From NCBI GenBank assembly GCA_035578155.1, contig JAPWDM010000005.1:22256877-22320876 (forward strand): a stretch of 64,000 nt of DNA. Reading direction: 5' to 3'. Each line of letters starts with the position of its first letter. The first letter of the stretch is position 1. A program made the position numbers and the translations under genes. The notes under the pieces are model-generated. The model saw only the letters and a list, made by a program, of their open reading frames with translations, made no database searches and was not told where the DNA came from. This document shows positions 24,300 through 34,920 of this stretch, in pieces. This DNA comes from Brachynemurus nebulosus (taxonomy: Eukaryota; Arthropoda; Insecta; Neuroptera; Myrmeleontidae).

Positions 24300-24916
24300 G
24301 GCTACTAATTGAACATTAGGTTACCCGGTTACAAAATAATCTACTTAATAAATTTCTAACACTGACTGACTGACAGACAACGCACAGCCTAAACCGTTGG
24401 GTTTAGAAGAATGAAATTGTGCACAGGAGTTCTCTATGTAACGTAGGTGACCACTAAGAAGGGATTTTTGAATAGTTTCAAAATTCGCCCCCTAAATGGG
24501 TTAAATAAGGAATGCAAATTTTTATGAAAATTCGTCATTTTTGAAGTTAGAAATATATAAAAATTTGTTACTATGACTATTCCAATAACTAATATTTTAT
24601 ACACTGATTGACAGGCAACGCACAGCCTCAACTGTTCGGTTTAGAAGGACGAAATTTAGCACAGAAGATATGAAGATTGATCTTTAGACATTACTACTTA
24701 TATAAATAAAAGTTAGTTGTGTAAACATTTCTGGAAATTCATTCCCTAAGGGGTTAAAATTGGAAATGAAAGTTCGCATAGGAAGTTCGTAATTTTTTAA
24801 ATTAGAAACGTGGAAATTGGTACTTAGGCTTTTGAAAAATATTGAAAGTGAGCAGTGAGTACCTACCTAATAAAAATATATTGTCGATAGGAAATCCCAT
24901 CGGGAATACAGCTAGT
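24300..24916 (+). mobile_element. Two tandem units ending in a Helitron-like terminus
   Basis: Two units of about 240 bp (24,361 and 24,601) each hold GACTGACAGACAACGCACAGCC-type wording, GGTTTAGAAG-A-GAAAT and a GCCCCCTAAATGGGGTT / TTCCCTAAGGGGTT word. The end is TCCCATCGGGA (24,895-24,905), a small hairpin, then ATACAGCTAGT. Hairpin plus CTAG followed by T resembles Helitron 3' ends. No Rep/helicase sequence, so at most a non-autonomous copy. Confidence 0.45.
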
Positions 24917-26108
24917 AATAAATAATAACACTATTTTATATTTTTATGTAAATTCTGTTTATTCAATAATAATTTGATTGGAGAAGAATATTTCTTAAAG
25001 AAACCGAAAATAAATGACATTCATGATATAACTTAACTGTAAGCATATACATAAAATAACTGAATGACTGGATTCATTGCAAAATATTTAATACTATTAA
25101 AAATATAATTTTGAAAAACAAAAATCAATGGATGTCAATATGTACTACTAATCCGTTATTCAGTGTTCGGACTTGTTGCCTAAATATGGAAAATCACAAT
25201 GAAATTATATTACAGACTTTTAGTTTTTTCCATTAATTGTAAACAACATCTCTTTTCTAGAAAAAGCTGTAAATTGTCATCAATCAAAGTAGGTAGAGAA
25301 AGGTACGCTACATTTGAGACCAAAATAATCTTTTTTGCGCAATTTGTCATCTACGTCATAATTACGTCAAAATACTTTTTTAGAAAAAAACAACATTACA
25401 ATTATTTATTATTTAAATTTGCCGCTATGAGAAATTCACCGAATTCGCCATCTACGTCAACACGATCTGCGTATCGGCATACCTTTCTTCATCTACTTTG
25501 GTTATCAATATAAAAACCAAAACAAAATTTATTGAAACGAAAAAAGCCAAAAATATTAATAGAATTTATTTCAGACATTATGATGTTTGATGTAACCGGA
25601 AAAATTATAAAATTTGTATCAACAAACTGGTCAGACTGGCTGTTTGATCTCATTTCCATATTTTAAAGAAAAGTCAATGTCCATAAATATTTTTAATTAA
25701 TTGTCTAAAATAAATTAGTCAAAAAAAATTAGTGCGCAAAAAACTAGTAACTACTGGGAACATGAAGAATTTTTAAGATCTAGAAGCCAAACTTTGGCAT
25801 CAAGGTGAACAATTTGCACTTTTATTGCTGGGTTGAAAATGAAATTAGAACTAACAATAAGCAGAATTTAAAAGACTACATGTGACCCTTTATTTTAAAA
25901 GGTTTCCTTTCGAAAATTGGACGGTTTGAAACCACATTTTTCGAATTTAAAGAAAGAAATTACCCATCCCTTCCACCATCATTTACATCAAGTTGGAGTT
26001 TTTTTGACTATAAACCATGAAATAGAGTTAATTTAAAGATTATTATGGTAATATATATGTAGATATTTATACACAGTTCTCACTATCGAAGTTTTCAAAA
26101 AATAGTTT
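24917..26108. other. Mostly AT-rich; one coding-like patch near 25,420-25,520
   Basis: No gene is supported. The patch 25,423-25,500 is much less AT-rich than its surroundings and is described under findings. Confidence 0.4.
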
Positions 26109-26411
26109 AAGAGTAATATTTTTTTTTATTAAAATTGGGGTACTGCTGCCGGTCGATGGCGCGGTCAGCAGCACCCGGCGGCATCGCCAACGAAGGGCAT
26201 GCGCCGCCAAACACGATAAATAAAAACAATACTTAAAGACAGGAACACATAAATGCAATAGACAACGGACAAACATATTCAAATAAAATCAAGCGATGAG
26301 CCCTGCCATCCAGGGCTTAAAAAGAGGGGACAGTCCTTGGTGACGGTACGATAAGTACCTACTAGACAGACCGTCCGGTCACCAAGGCCTGGAGGCCATC
26401 GCTGGGACTCC

Positions 26412-26436
26412 CCCCGAGGTGCAAAGGGCCTCGGGG
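26412..26436. repeat. Hairpin with loop TGCAAAGGG
   Basis: Perfect 8-bp stem CCCCGAGG / CCTCGGGG around a 9-nt loop. Its loop matches the loops at 26,650-26,658 and 26,735-26,743. Confidence 0.95.
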
Positions 26437-26512
26437 TGGAGGAACCAGACTAGAAATACACATATCACGACTAGATAAATATCACAAATGGTATCACAGA
26501 TAATACTTATTA

Positions 26513-26545
26513 CGTCACTGGGGAGCCGCAAGCCCACCAGTGACG
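26513..26545. repeat. Hairpin with 9-bp perfect stem
   Basis: CGTCACTGG pairs with CCAGTGACG around a 15-nt loop that itself contains GAGCC and AAGCCC. Confidence 0.95.
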
Positions 26546-26640
26546 CAATAAGGAGTTAAAACAATACCGCTGTAGAGCCATAACAACAGGCCTATCGCGG
26601 CATAACAAAATATCACAGATAGTAAAAACAAATGATGTAC

Positions 26641-26667
26641 CACCTCGGGTGTAAAAGGCCCTCGGTG
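26641..26667. repeat. Hairpin with loop TGTAAAAGG, imperfect stem
   Basis: CACCTCGGG faces CCCTCGGTG (7 of 9 pairs) around the 9-nt loop TGTAAAAGG. Same 9+9+9 geometry as its relatives. Confidence 0.9.
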
Positions 26668-26724
26668 ATACATCGATAAAAAGAAATAACAAAACAAAAC
26701 AACAAGTATAAATAACAAACAGTA

Positions 26725-26753
26725 CCACTAAGGGTGTAAAAGGCCCTTAGTGG
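26725..26753. repeat. Hairpin with loop TGTAAAAGG, perfect 10-bp stem
   Basis: CCACTAAGGG pairs fully with CCCTTAGTGG. The loop is identical to that at 26,650-26,658 although the stem sequence differs. Confidence 0.96.
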
Positions 26754-27005
26754 CATAACGACAATACTAAAAGTACCCTGCCAGACCAGCTGGAACAGGG
26801 TATAGGTAATAAATAAGACGAACACAATATCATTTTAACACATAGATTAAATACGCTGAACATAAAATTTACTGTCGGGGGAAAAACAAGAGACGACTTG
26901 TATAAAATTCAGAGATGTAAAGCCCCTAAAGTCTCTGAAGAAGATGCGAATTTCGGAGAAATTTAAGCATCTTTCTTTCAGAGACAGCATCAAAAGAGTA
27001 ATATT

Positions 27006-27558
27006 ACTACTATGTATATTATTATTATTACTATAATGATAAATTTAGGACAAAGTCTGCAAAATCCGCTGGTAAGATCTATACCTTCTATTTCTAAATA
27101 CATATGTCTGCATAAAATCACAAAAAGTTAATTTATGCAACAGTTCCTCCTGCTTGACTTCAGTAGTTTTGAAACAAGTCAAAAGAGTTGAGATGGTGTA
27201 GGTGCTGGTAAATAGTAATATGATAATATTTTGGAACCTGTGGGAACTTTAAAAATTAATCCAATCTAATTTGAAAATCTCAAATGTCAATAAAAATCAA
27301 CTTTCTACAAAAGAACTAGACAAGTTTCGATAAAATTTTACCTATCACACGCATATAGTTACCTATTTAAAAATCTTATTTAATATTATTATTATTTATA
27401 AAAAAATAATCACATTTTGCCAACGGATAACAAATATTACCTAAAATTTATTCAAAAAATTTAAATCAAAACAAAAGAAATAACTGTCGTAAATCAAGGG
27501 TATTTCACAAAAGAATTATATAACAATTTTTTTTTTTGTTATGGGAATCATTCTTTTA
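27006..27558. other. No gene seen
   Basis: AT-rich; short ATT microsatellite at 27,016-27,033. No repeat family recognised. Confidence 0.4.
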
Positions 27559-28276
27559 TACAACGTGGTCCAGAATTATGTACTGTAATTGCTGGAGCTG
27601 ATAGTACGTTCAAAAATAATGGTACCTTTTCATTTACACTTTTTTTCAAAATTCAATAATCAGGGTGATAACGTAGAGGGGTAAAATATAGAGGGGTAGA
27701 ACGAAACTGACTTGTTCTTTTTTTTAAATTTTTTAGCTGCTTTTGAATAATGGATTCATATTTTAGAGGTGTGCATGAATATCAGGATAATTAAATTTAT
27801 GGTAGCAATTATTCCGTCACTTATGATTAGGGGATAATTTGAAAATAGATACTTCTACTTTAAATTACTCGAAAACGGTATAATTTATCGAAATGTAAGA
27901 AATATATCTTTTCTGCGTGACATTGTCTGAGGAATCATATTTTTAAAAATTTTATTTAAATAACTGTAAATTAAAGAAGAAAAGACGTGATAACTCACAC
28001 CTACCACCCAAAACCACCGCTTGATCATAAGTTGTGGAATAAGTATTAACATAAATTTAATCCTCCTAACGCAAAATATGTACCCCTAAATTATCAATCC
28101 GTTATTTAGAAACGTTTGAAAAATATTTAGGAAAAAATGATTTTCGTTTCACCCCTTTGCAAGGTTGTATCTCTCTTATCATTGAGTTTTGGAAAATGTA
28201 TACATGAAAAGGTACCATTATTTTTGAACGTACTATCAACTCTAGCAATTACGGTACATAATTCTGGACCACCGTA
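27559..28276. mobile_element. TA-flanked element with long (about 75 bp) terminal inverted repeats
   Basis: From 27,566 GTGGTCCAGAATTATGTACT, then GTAATTGCTGGAGCTGATAG, TACGTTCAAAAATAATGGTA and CCTTTTCAT are mirrored, with few changes, by 28,199-28,272. TA on both sides. 714 bp; the interior shows no transposase. Long TIRs and TA fit a Tc1/mariner-superfamily derivative. Confidence 0.88.
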
Positions 28277-28974
28277 TATTTACACCTAATTAATTACGGG
28301 TGTATTAATACCAGATCAATCAAGACAATAGATACGAATAATTATAAATAGAAACGTCATGAAGAATCTAATAGATAATTATTAAGAACTTCTACGTATC
28401 TGTCGTTCATACTTTCTAAATTTTGTAATTTAATTATTCCACTGTGTACCACACCACCTGCATTAGCATTTATATGAAACACAATCCGCGCGAAAAAAAC
28501 TTAAATAAAATATGTGAAAAATCTTTATGTAAAATAATGTAAAATAATACACCCAATAAGTACAGCAGGTGACAAAAATACACGAACAAACAAAAAATCT
28601 AGTAGAATGTATAAAAATAAAAATTAAAAAAGTATTTTCCCGAAAGATTATCATAATTATCGTAGGTGTAAGATCCGACAACCAAAAAAATCGATTAAAT
28701 TATTTATCAATTATAAACAAAAATATTTTTTGTAATCTAATCCACCTTGAATATTAATGAAACTATTTCTTTGTCCGATACTAATTTTATAAATAAATTA
28801 CGCACGAAATTTGTCTCAAAACAACAGTTTAGGCCAGCTTAATTTTGAACAAGCGAAACAATTTAAAATTTGCCAGAAAATTCTTTAAGCAACTCATTTA
28901 CATTATATGTACAGGTGTCACATTATTTATTCCCTTTACTGTAATTTTATATAATTTTCATACACAAAATAAAA
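28277..28974. other. No gene seen
   Basis: AT-rich. Overlapping 60-70 codon frames at 28,463-28,757 are lysine/isoleucine-rich on one strand and phenylalanine-rich on the other, as expected of random AT-rich DNA. Confidence 0.4.
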
Positions 28975-29215
28975 AAATTAAACATCGTTTTTGTGTACTA
29001 GGGTTCTGAAAACAAATTTCGACACTTTTATTAATTTCGTCATATCTGTCTTAATTATTAGGGTTCCATACCTTAAAAGGAAAAACGGATTTCTTATAAG
29101 AATCACTCTCCTATTCTCCGTCCGTCTATCATACAGGTCCCTCTCGCGAACTATGGTTAACACTATGTTAGATTTTGGTGACGTGGCTAAGTTGTGTTGG
29201 TAACTTTCGAAGATA
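28975..29215 (+). repeat. Degenerate interspersed repeat with GGGTTCC motifs
   Basis: TAGGGTTCTGAAAAC and TAGGGTTCCATACC, then AAAAGGAAAAACGGATTTCT, TATAAGAATCACTCTC and a TCCGTCCGTCTATC run. This order, with ACGGAACCCTTATAGGATCA, is familiar from many insect repeats. Overlapping frames on both strands are by-products. Confidence 0.55.
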
Positions 29216-29676
29216 TATGAAACCAGATTTTTGCCAGTTAAAAAAAAATTAAATGAGAAACTTGTCGTCCGTTAAATGAAATTTTATAAAAAAAATATAT
29301 TCCAAAAATGTTTTGAACCCTGACATAATGCGTGTCCAGCACACACTTGTCGATTTTTTTTTTAAGATGTAAAAAAGGAAATTGGCGGACTAATAAATTG
29401 AAAATATATTCTAATTGTTTATGTATGCATATAAAATGGCATAAAATGTGACTACAGAATTGTTTGACATAATTACGATAAATTAGAAATCTAATAAATC
29501 TTGAAATAATCACATTACACAATAGTTCGCGTAATTATATTGCGACATTAAAATGTCATATTAAACTTCAACTTGTACTACTAGACCAGTAAAAAGAAAT
29601 TTTTTAAATTATGACATTAAAATATCAAAAAAAAAACAAGATCTAAAAATTGCCAAATTTATTTCTTTATATATGC
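29216..29676. other. No gene seen
   Basis: AT-rich DNA with no recognised element; a 94-codon minus-strand frame (29,238-29,522) has no motif and biased AT-rich composition. Confidence 0.4.
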
Positions 29677-29723
29677 AAAAATCAAAAGTAAAGAGCATAA
29701 TATGCTCTTTACTTTTGATTTTT
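29677..29723. repeat. Perfect 22-bp inverted repeat with 3-nt spacer
   Basis: The arm AAAAATCAAAAGTAAAGAGC+AT (29,677-29,698), spacer AAT, then its exact complement (29,702-29,723). It lies 50 bp before a (TA)n tract. No RNA gene is claimed. Confidence 0.96.
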
Positions 29724-29770
29724 TATTCAAAAATTAATTCTGTTCAAAAAATTTACAATTTCAATTTGGA

Positions 29771-29773
<3 letters not shown>

Positions 29774-29857
<84 letters not shown>
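29774..29857. repeat. (TA)n microsatellite
   Basis: About 84 bp of TA units. Confidence 0.97.
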
Positions 29858-29859
<2 letters not shown>

Positions 29860-30084
29860 TATCCTTTTTAAAGTCATAAGCCCGGTTCCCATGGTCTATA
29901 CACTAAAATGAAGTTAATGACATCAATTGCAAAAGATTCAGACCTGTTTTTTTTTTTTTTAGCCAAATTATGGAAATTTATACTGGTTTAAAATTAAATA
30001 TATATGTAAATGTGAGCAAGTGTGATTGTCGTTAGACTTTTTTAATAAGCATTAATTAGATCTTTATAGAAGATTCTATGGTAG

Positions 30085-30286
30085 GTCAATAACAGATCCG
30101 GATTTAGCGAGGTAGAAGATCCAAGTTTCCAATTTATGGTTCAATAACAAAAATACGTATTACACTTAGAACTGTTCTAAGTGGTTTTTTTTACTACATT
30201 TTAAATTTTTGTCGAATATTGGGGTGTCCCGCAAGCTGTGGGCCCCTAGGTAATTACTTATTTAGAAATCCCGTCCTGATCAATAA
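30085..30286. mobile_element. hAT-type MITE, 186 bp
   Basis: Ends CAGATCCGGATTTAG and AGAAATCCCGTCCTG are roughly inverse; TSDs GTCAATAA and ATCAATAA agree at 7 of 8. The right part has GGGGTGTCCCGCAAGCTGTG and GGCCCC, as in other members of the CAG-CCGGATTT group. Confidence 0.85.
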
Positions 30287-31160
30287 CGGAATTGCAACGA
30301 TGTCAACGAAGGAAAATTCTAGCAAATATTTTTATTTCAGCGACTTCAAGGGCAACAACAGATCTTAAATTTTTAAAAATTCGATTACTTTACTTATTAT
30401 TTTAATTTCACAACGTCTGAAGAATTTGATTTTAATTTTATTTATATTTATTGTGTTGTGAAATTAAACAATTTTAAACCAGGAGATGACCTTAAATATG
30501 TATATATCAAATTTTGGATCATTTTTGTAACTGCAACTAGTTTTCTTCAAAGAGATGTCTTTGAAACAAGGTCTAAAAGTAGGAACGTTAACAGTTTTAT
30601 TTTTTATTTATTTATTTATTTATTTATTTTAGAAAAGAATGAAGGTCATATATATTTGCCATTAACAATCGCCCACTGTCACATAAAATTTAATAAATAA
30701 AAACAATTTTCTGGACAAATAACACCTACAGCATGTCAATAAATTAATTAATCTAATTTAATTATGAAAATTTTGAAGTGTACATCCCTACTTTTTGTAA
30801 CAATAAACAAATAATTAAAACTTCAACAATTAAACATGTTATTTTCGTACAATGAAATAACAAAAAGACTTGAAAGGTATTTAACCAAGTATATGTTAAT
30901 TTTGTAAAAATTCGTAAAAGTTAACTTTACCAAAAAGTTATAAAAATTGACTTTGTAAAAATTAGACAAAATAAATCGTTTATATAATTATGTATTAAAA
31001 TGATTGACGCATTAAAAGATTCTAACGATTAATGAATATTATTGATATCTTTTAGTATTTAATGCACAAAATATCAAAATTTGAACAAATTTATGCGATA
31101 AAGCAATCAAATCGAATCGATAGCTAATACTTAATCGAATTTTAAATTCCTGCTACTACA
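30287..31160. other. No gene seen; TTTA microsatellite at about 30,603-30,628
   Basis: AT-rich. 30,905-30,965 has three imperfect copies of a GTAAAAATTGACTTTGTAAAA-like word. The TTTA run lies inside an 80-codon frame without a motif. Confidence 0.45.
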
Positions 31161-31930
31161 GATTAAACACAGGGATCGGCAACCTTTTTAGGATGGCGGG
31201 CCATTTTAAAAAAAATAATTTCTAGCGGGCCGCACAGTCAAATATTTTGCAATGTAGTATATGGCTTAAGGTTTTCTTAAACGGATTTTCGAATCGAAAA
31301 TTCAGCTATTAGAGTCACTGTTTTGATGCTACTTGAGCCCGGAAGAAATAATTTATTTTGAAATCTCTGGAAGTCAAAAATGACATTCACTAAAATTTAT
31401 TTAACTCTCGAACGAAAAATCCTGTTTTTACGAAATTTGTTAAAAATATTGGAAGTCCAAAAAGTCAGACACGTTCGATGCCCGGAATGGATTTTTAGGC
31501 ACTTATGCTTAAAAGATTTTTGTGGAAAAAGTAAGTTTTTTGCCATATTATCTTACACCGTTGAAAAGAGGAGAAAATAATCACATAAAAAGAATTTTTG
31601 AAGAATAATTCTATGTCAAGTCGTTTCCGAGAAAAACTAATTTTTGTAAACGGAAATTCGCTATATTATACAAGATACTGCGACAGGGGTATCTTCTTTT
31701 TTTTAACACAACTTAATATAAATATTATTGACTTTAGGAAAAATTTTTAGTAACAGTTTTATTTACATGTTATAAAACATCGGAGAACAAAAAAAGGTAT
31801 AAAGTATGCTCAACTCTGCATAGGCAGAGCAAATTGTTTGAAAAGTTATATTGCTTGGCGGGCCGCATGAAAGCTTGCAACGGGTCGCATGCGGCCCGCG
31901 GGCCGCAGATTGCCGACCCCTGGATTAAAG
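31161..31930. mobile_element. hAT-type non-autonomous element, copy 2
   Basis: Ends CAGGGATCGGCAACC (from 31,170) and GATTGCCGACCCCTG (to 31,922). Flanks share GATTAAA (31,161 and 31,923), one base offset at the left. Body parallels 1412-2362: GGATGGCGGGCCATTT, GCGGGCCGCACAGTC, GACTTGAGC-like TACTTGAGCCCGGAAG, ACTCTCGAACGAAAAATCCT. The right part CGGCCCGCGGGCCGC is a self-complementary GC-rich patch. Confidence 0.88.
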
Positions 31931-33228
31931 GATATGAGATAAAGAATATTAATTGAGCTTTCTCAAATAAATTTAAATTTAAATTAATAAAAAATTAAAA
32001 AGTAAACGATTGCGAAAAAATTTTACAATTGACTACTTTTAATACGCAACTTTCAATTGTATATACTAACTGATCAACTTTTTTGGGATTTAGCATTAAC
32101 GCGACAACCATCTCAAAAAAATTTTCGTTATTAGATTTTTTCCTTTAACAAAAATTTCCTCAAAATGTTGTAATAATTATATCACTTTTATACTGCACAC
32201 ATACGGGGAAGTACATGAAATTAAATTTTAACCAAACGCGCACCTTGAACTTCAACTACCTTGACAGTTTTTTTGGGTAAAAGTAACGTAACAACAAATT
32301 TCAAATAAAAAAAAATTTGAAATTCTTACCTCCAAATGCATTAAAAATAATGCAATAACGGTAAAAGCGTTTTGACTAATCCTCTTTAACGTAAAATAAA
32401 CACTTTATTAATCAAACACACACTTAATTGTTAATCAAATAAAAAGTTTTAAGTATAATTTATATTAAAAAAAAAATCTCTATTTTCACGTTAAACTAAA
32501 CAATTAACACTATTCCAAGCAAAAAATGTCTATTTAAATTGTTTGTTTCAGTACGTACAATAATGTTTCAATTTTATTGTACTTAACTGTAACAAACTAA
32601 TCCGTAATCCCATATATATCTATTTCACGTTATGGCTACGAAATCAAGTCTGAAATAAAATAGTGGAATCAAAAGTTAATTCTGTTGCGTATGGATTGCG
32701 TTCCCCTGCCCGATACGCATACAAAATTCCAAAATGCAACTAGCTTATAATAGGCAATGAATGGAAATGAAAATAAAACAAGTATATATATGCTAGTTAA
32801 AGTAAATAAACAACTATGCATGTAAACACGGTACTAGTGTTGTATGTATAATTTTATATGGTCCACTCGCGTCCACTTTTTGATTCTAATAGTGCTACGT
32901 CGGACAGAATTACAGAAAATAAACAAAAATTTTCCACCAAACTTCTTCTTTCTGTGTAAAGCCACACGAGAAATTAGTTTTGTTATAAAAGTATAAAAGA
33001 AGTAACATCTACTTTACCAATTCTAAATTAATATATTCAAGAATTCAACGTCACTGGATTATTTATTGTATTTGCGAATTAATGATTTTTTTTTTAACAT
33101 TTTTGTTAGAGAAGAGTTTTAAGATTTCAAAGAAAGGGAAATTAAAATAGACAGATTTACAGAGTGGGGTCATTACAAGCTTGCCCGTTTATGCAAATTT
33201 TTTTTATTGTGAAGGTCATTGCGAATAG
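31931..33228. other. No gene seen
   Basis: AT-rich. Around 32,320-32,345 the minus strand reads GGAGGTAAGAATT, a good splice-donor consensus, so a non-coding first exon of the elongase is conceivable but unsupported. 32,690-32,760 is slightly GC-richer (GTTCCCCTGCCCGATACGC). Confidence 0.3.
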
Positions 33229-34034
33229 TAAAGGTACCATCACAGTGTGGAATTTTGAGAAAATATTTTTTTTTTCTGGTCTTACCTTACAGTACATAGT
33301 TATGGATGTCCTCTCAAAATTTTAAATTGAAATTCGAATTATTACGGCCGCAATGACCACGGATCAATAGATTCAGTCTAAATACAAAATTCTGTGGATC
33401 GATTGGCGCCTTTCGGCGGAATGTACATACCAGTTTACATTCAGTCTTTCCACAACCAGTGAACATATAAGATCAATTGTTATTACCACAGTATCACATT
33501 GTTGTTGAAACAATGATTTGAAACAATTGCGACACAAACTTTAAACGCAGAGGGAAAGTTTCCAAGCTATAAGTTTGAAATTTTGACAGAATATTCTTTA
33601 TTCCATTCTCCATGTACCTATGGAAATTTTTTTTTAATTTTCCTATTTTTTCATACGGAAAACTGTTGAAAAAAAGGCGTAAATTTTGTACATTTTATTC
33701 AAACCGCAACCATCTTTTCAAATTAAAAAAAAAAAAAAAACCTCCATAGGTACATAGCGGCTTACCTACAGATTGATAATCTATTTTTTTTTCAGATGAC
33801 AACTGCGGCCGCACTCGTGAGTACCAATAGCCGCCATTTTTTAAAGACACTTTTTTCAAAAAATTATAATAATTGTAAAAAATAAATAAAAATGAACAAA
33901 AAAAATATTTTTATATTGTTAAATAGTGGTATTAATCGTACGAAAAATCATCCCCATTCCCCCATCCTACCCATCCGAATAAAAATTTCGAAAATTGACT
34001 ATTTTTCGGCCGGTGACACTATGATAGTACCGTA
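33229..34034. mobile_element. TA-flanked non-autonomous element, about 802 bp
   Basis: Left end AAGGTACCATCACAGTGTG (from 33,231) and the inverse of the right end, CGGTACTATCATAGTGTC (to 34,032), correspond; TA at both junctions. Inside, CCATGTACCTATGGA (33,610) and CCTCCATAGGTACATAG (33,742), and GGCCGCAATGA (33,347) and ACTGCGGCCGCACTCG (33,805), are further inverted pairs: a multi-layer fold-back. Confidence 0.65.
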
Positions 34035-34684
34035 GGATTTGAACTAAAAGCTAAACTTAAACATTAATCCTCTTCAGTCAAATAGAGATCAGCTTTTCTC
34101 CTGTAATCTCACTCAAAAAATAAGAATAACATTTAATTACAGCGAAGACTAAACAAAACACAGCATATCAGTTACCAAAATTAATTTATAACCTTTATCG
34201 TAGACACACGTAGATTTACTATATATTTCGATTCAAACTTGAGGAAAATGTAGAAGAATTTAATTTAGTTATATTTAACTGTTTTAATGAAATCAACTGA
34301 TGAGAATCTTTGATTTGACTCATAAATAAATTTTCCAGAAACTTAAATTGCTAGTCAAAAATAAAAAAACAATAAAAAAAAAAACAGTAATAGATTTAAA
34401 TGTCAACGAAAATTCCTAACTTTACCAGCCCACGTTTTTCAGTGACATATGAAACAGACTGTAAAATTGTTAAAAATTCTTGACTCTTTTTTGTTAATTC
34501 CTAGTAATCTAACAATAAAACATAATGAATTTCAAATTTTTGACGGGTGCTCCAATTACTAAGCGTCCGTTGGAATTATTAAAGGATCCTATCTTTACCA
34601 AACCTATAGCAACCATTACTTAAACGATTTATTCGATAATGTGAAAATAAATAAATTTGAAAATTATTTCTAAATACTTACGAG
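34035..34684. other. No feature recognised
   Basis: AT-rich DNA without coding or repeat signal seen. Confidence 0.4.
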
Positions 34685-34920
34685 ATTATATACAGAGCCG
34701 GATTTACATAAGGACACTTGGGGCACTTGACTTGGGGATTTTATAAAACCTAAAAATATCTAAAAACAGAGAAATAGAATAAACAGAATAAGAACGTTTC
34801 TTTTTCTTTTTTTTGCTCATCGGAAATTCTCGAGGGGGGTCTCAACAAAATTATTTAGCGGCTCCCACATGAGAAGTGTCTCGGGGCCTCCACATAGATA
34901 AATCCAGCCCTGGTTATGTA
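34685..34920. mobile_element. hAT-type MITE, 220 bp
   Basis: Ends CAGAGCCGGATTTACATA and ATAGATAAATCCAGCCCTG are inverse. Flanks ATTATATA and GTTATGTA agree at 6 of 8. The interior TTTTTTGCTCATCGGAAATT and the GTGTCTCGGGGCCTCC before the right end parallel the MITEs at 15,618 and 62,531. Confidence 0.85.

Larger units (their letters stand above)
26109..27005 (-). mobile_element. Minus-strand poly(A) retroposon made of successive stem-loops
   Basis: Flanked by identical 12-bp direct repeats AAGAGTAATATT (26,109-26,120 and 26,994-27,005). Next to the left one is a T run, i.e. a 3' tail TTTTAATAAAAAAAA on the minus strand, as after target-primed insertion by a LINE machinery. The body (26,121-26,993, 873 bp) is far GC-richer than its flanks. 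Its 3' end has two strong hairpins (26,138-26,176 and 26,177-26,208). About eight more hairpins follow, and the 5' end has a bent stem (26,931-26,985). No reverse transcriptase is present: either a SINE-like element or the structured end of a truncated LINE. Minus-strand hydrophobic frames inside reflect the repeated units, not a membrane protein. Confidence 0.75.

Noticed and set aside
26510..26825. Three overlapping minus-strand hydrophobic frames that look like small membrane proteins
   Set aside because: They read across the repeated hairpin units of the retroposon; the repeated RAFYT-like peptides follow from the conserved loop and stems, and none has family support.
29238..29522. 94-codon minus-strand frame rich in F, I and Y
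   Set aside because: Composition is what random AT-rich DNA gives; no domain, start context or conservation evidence.
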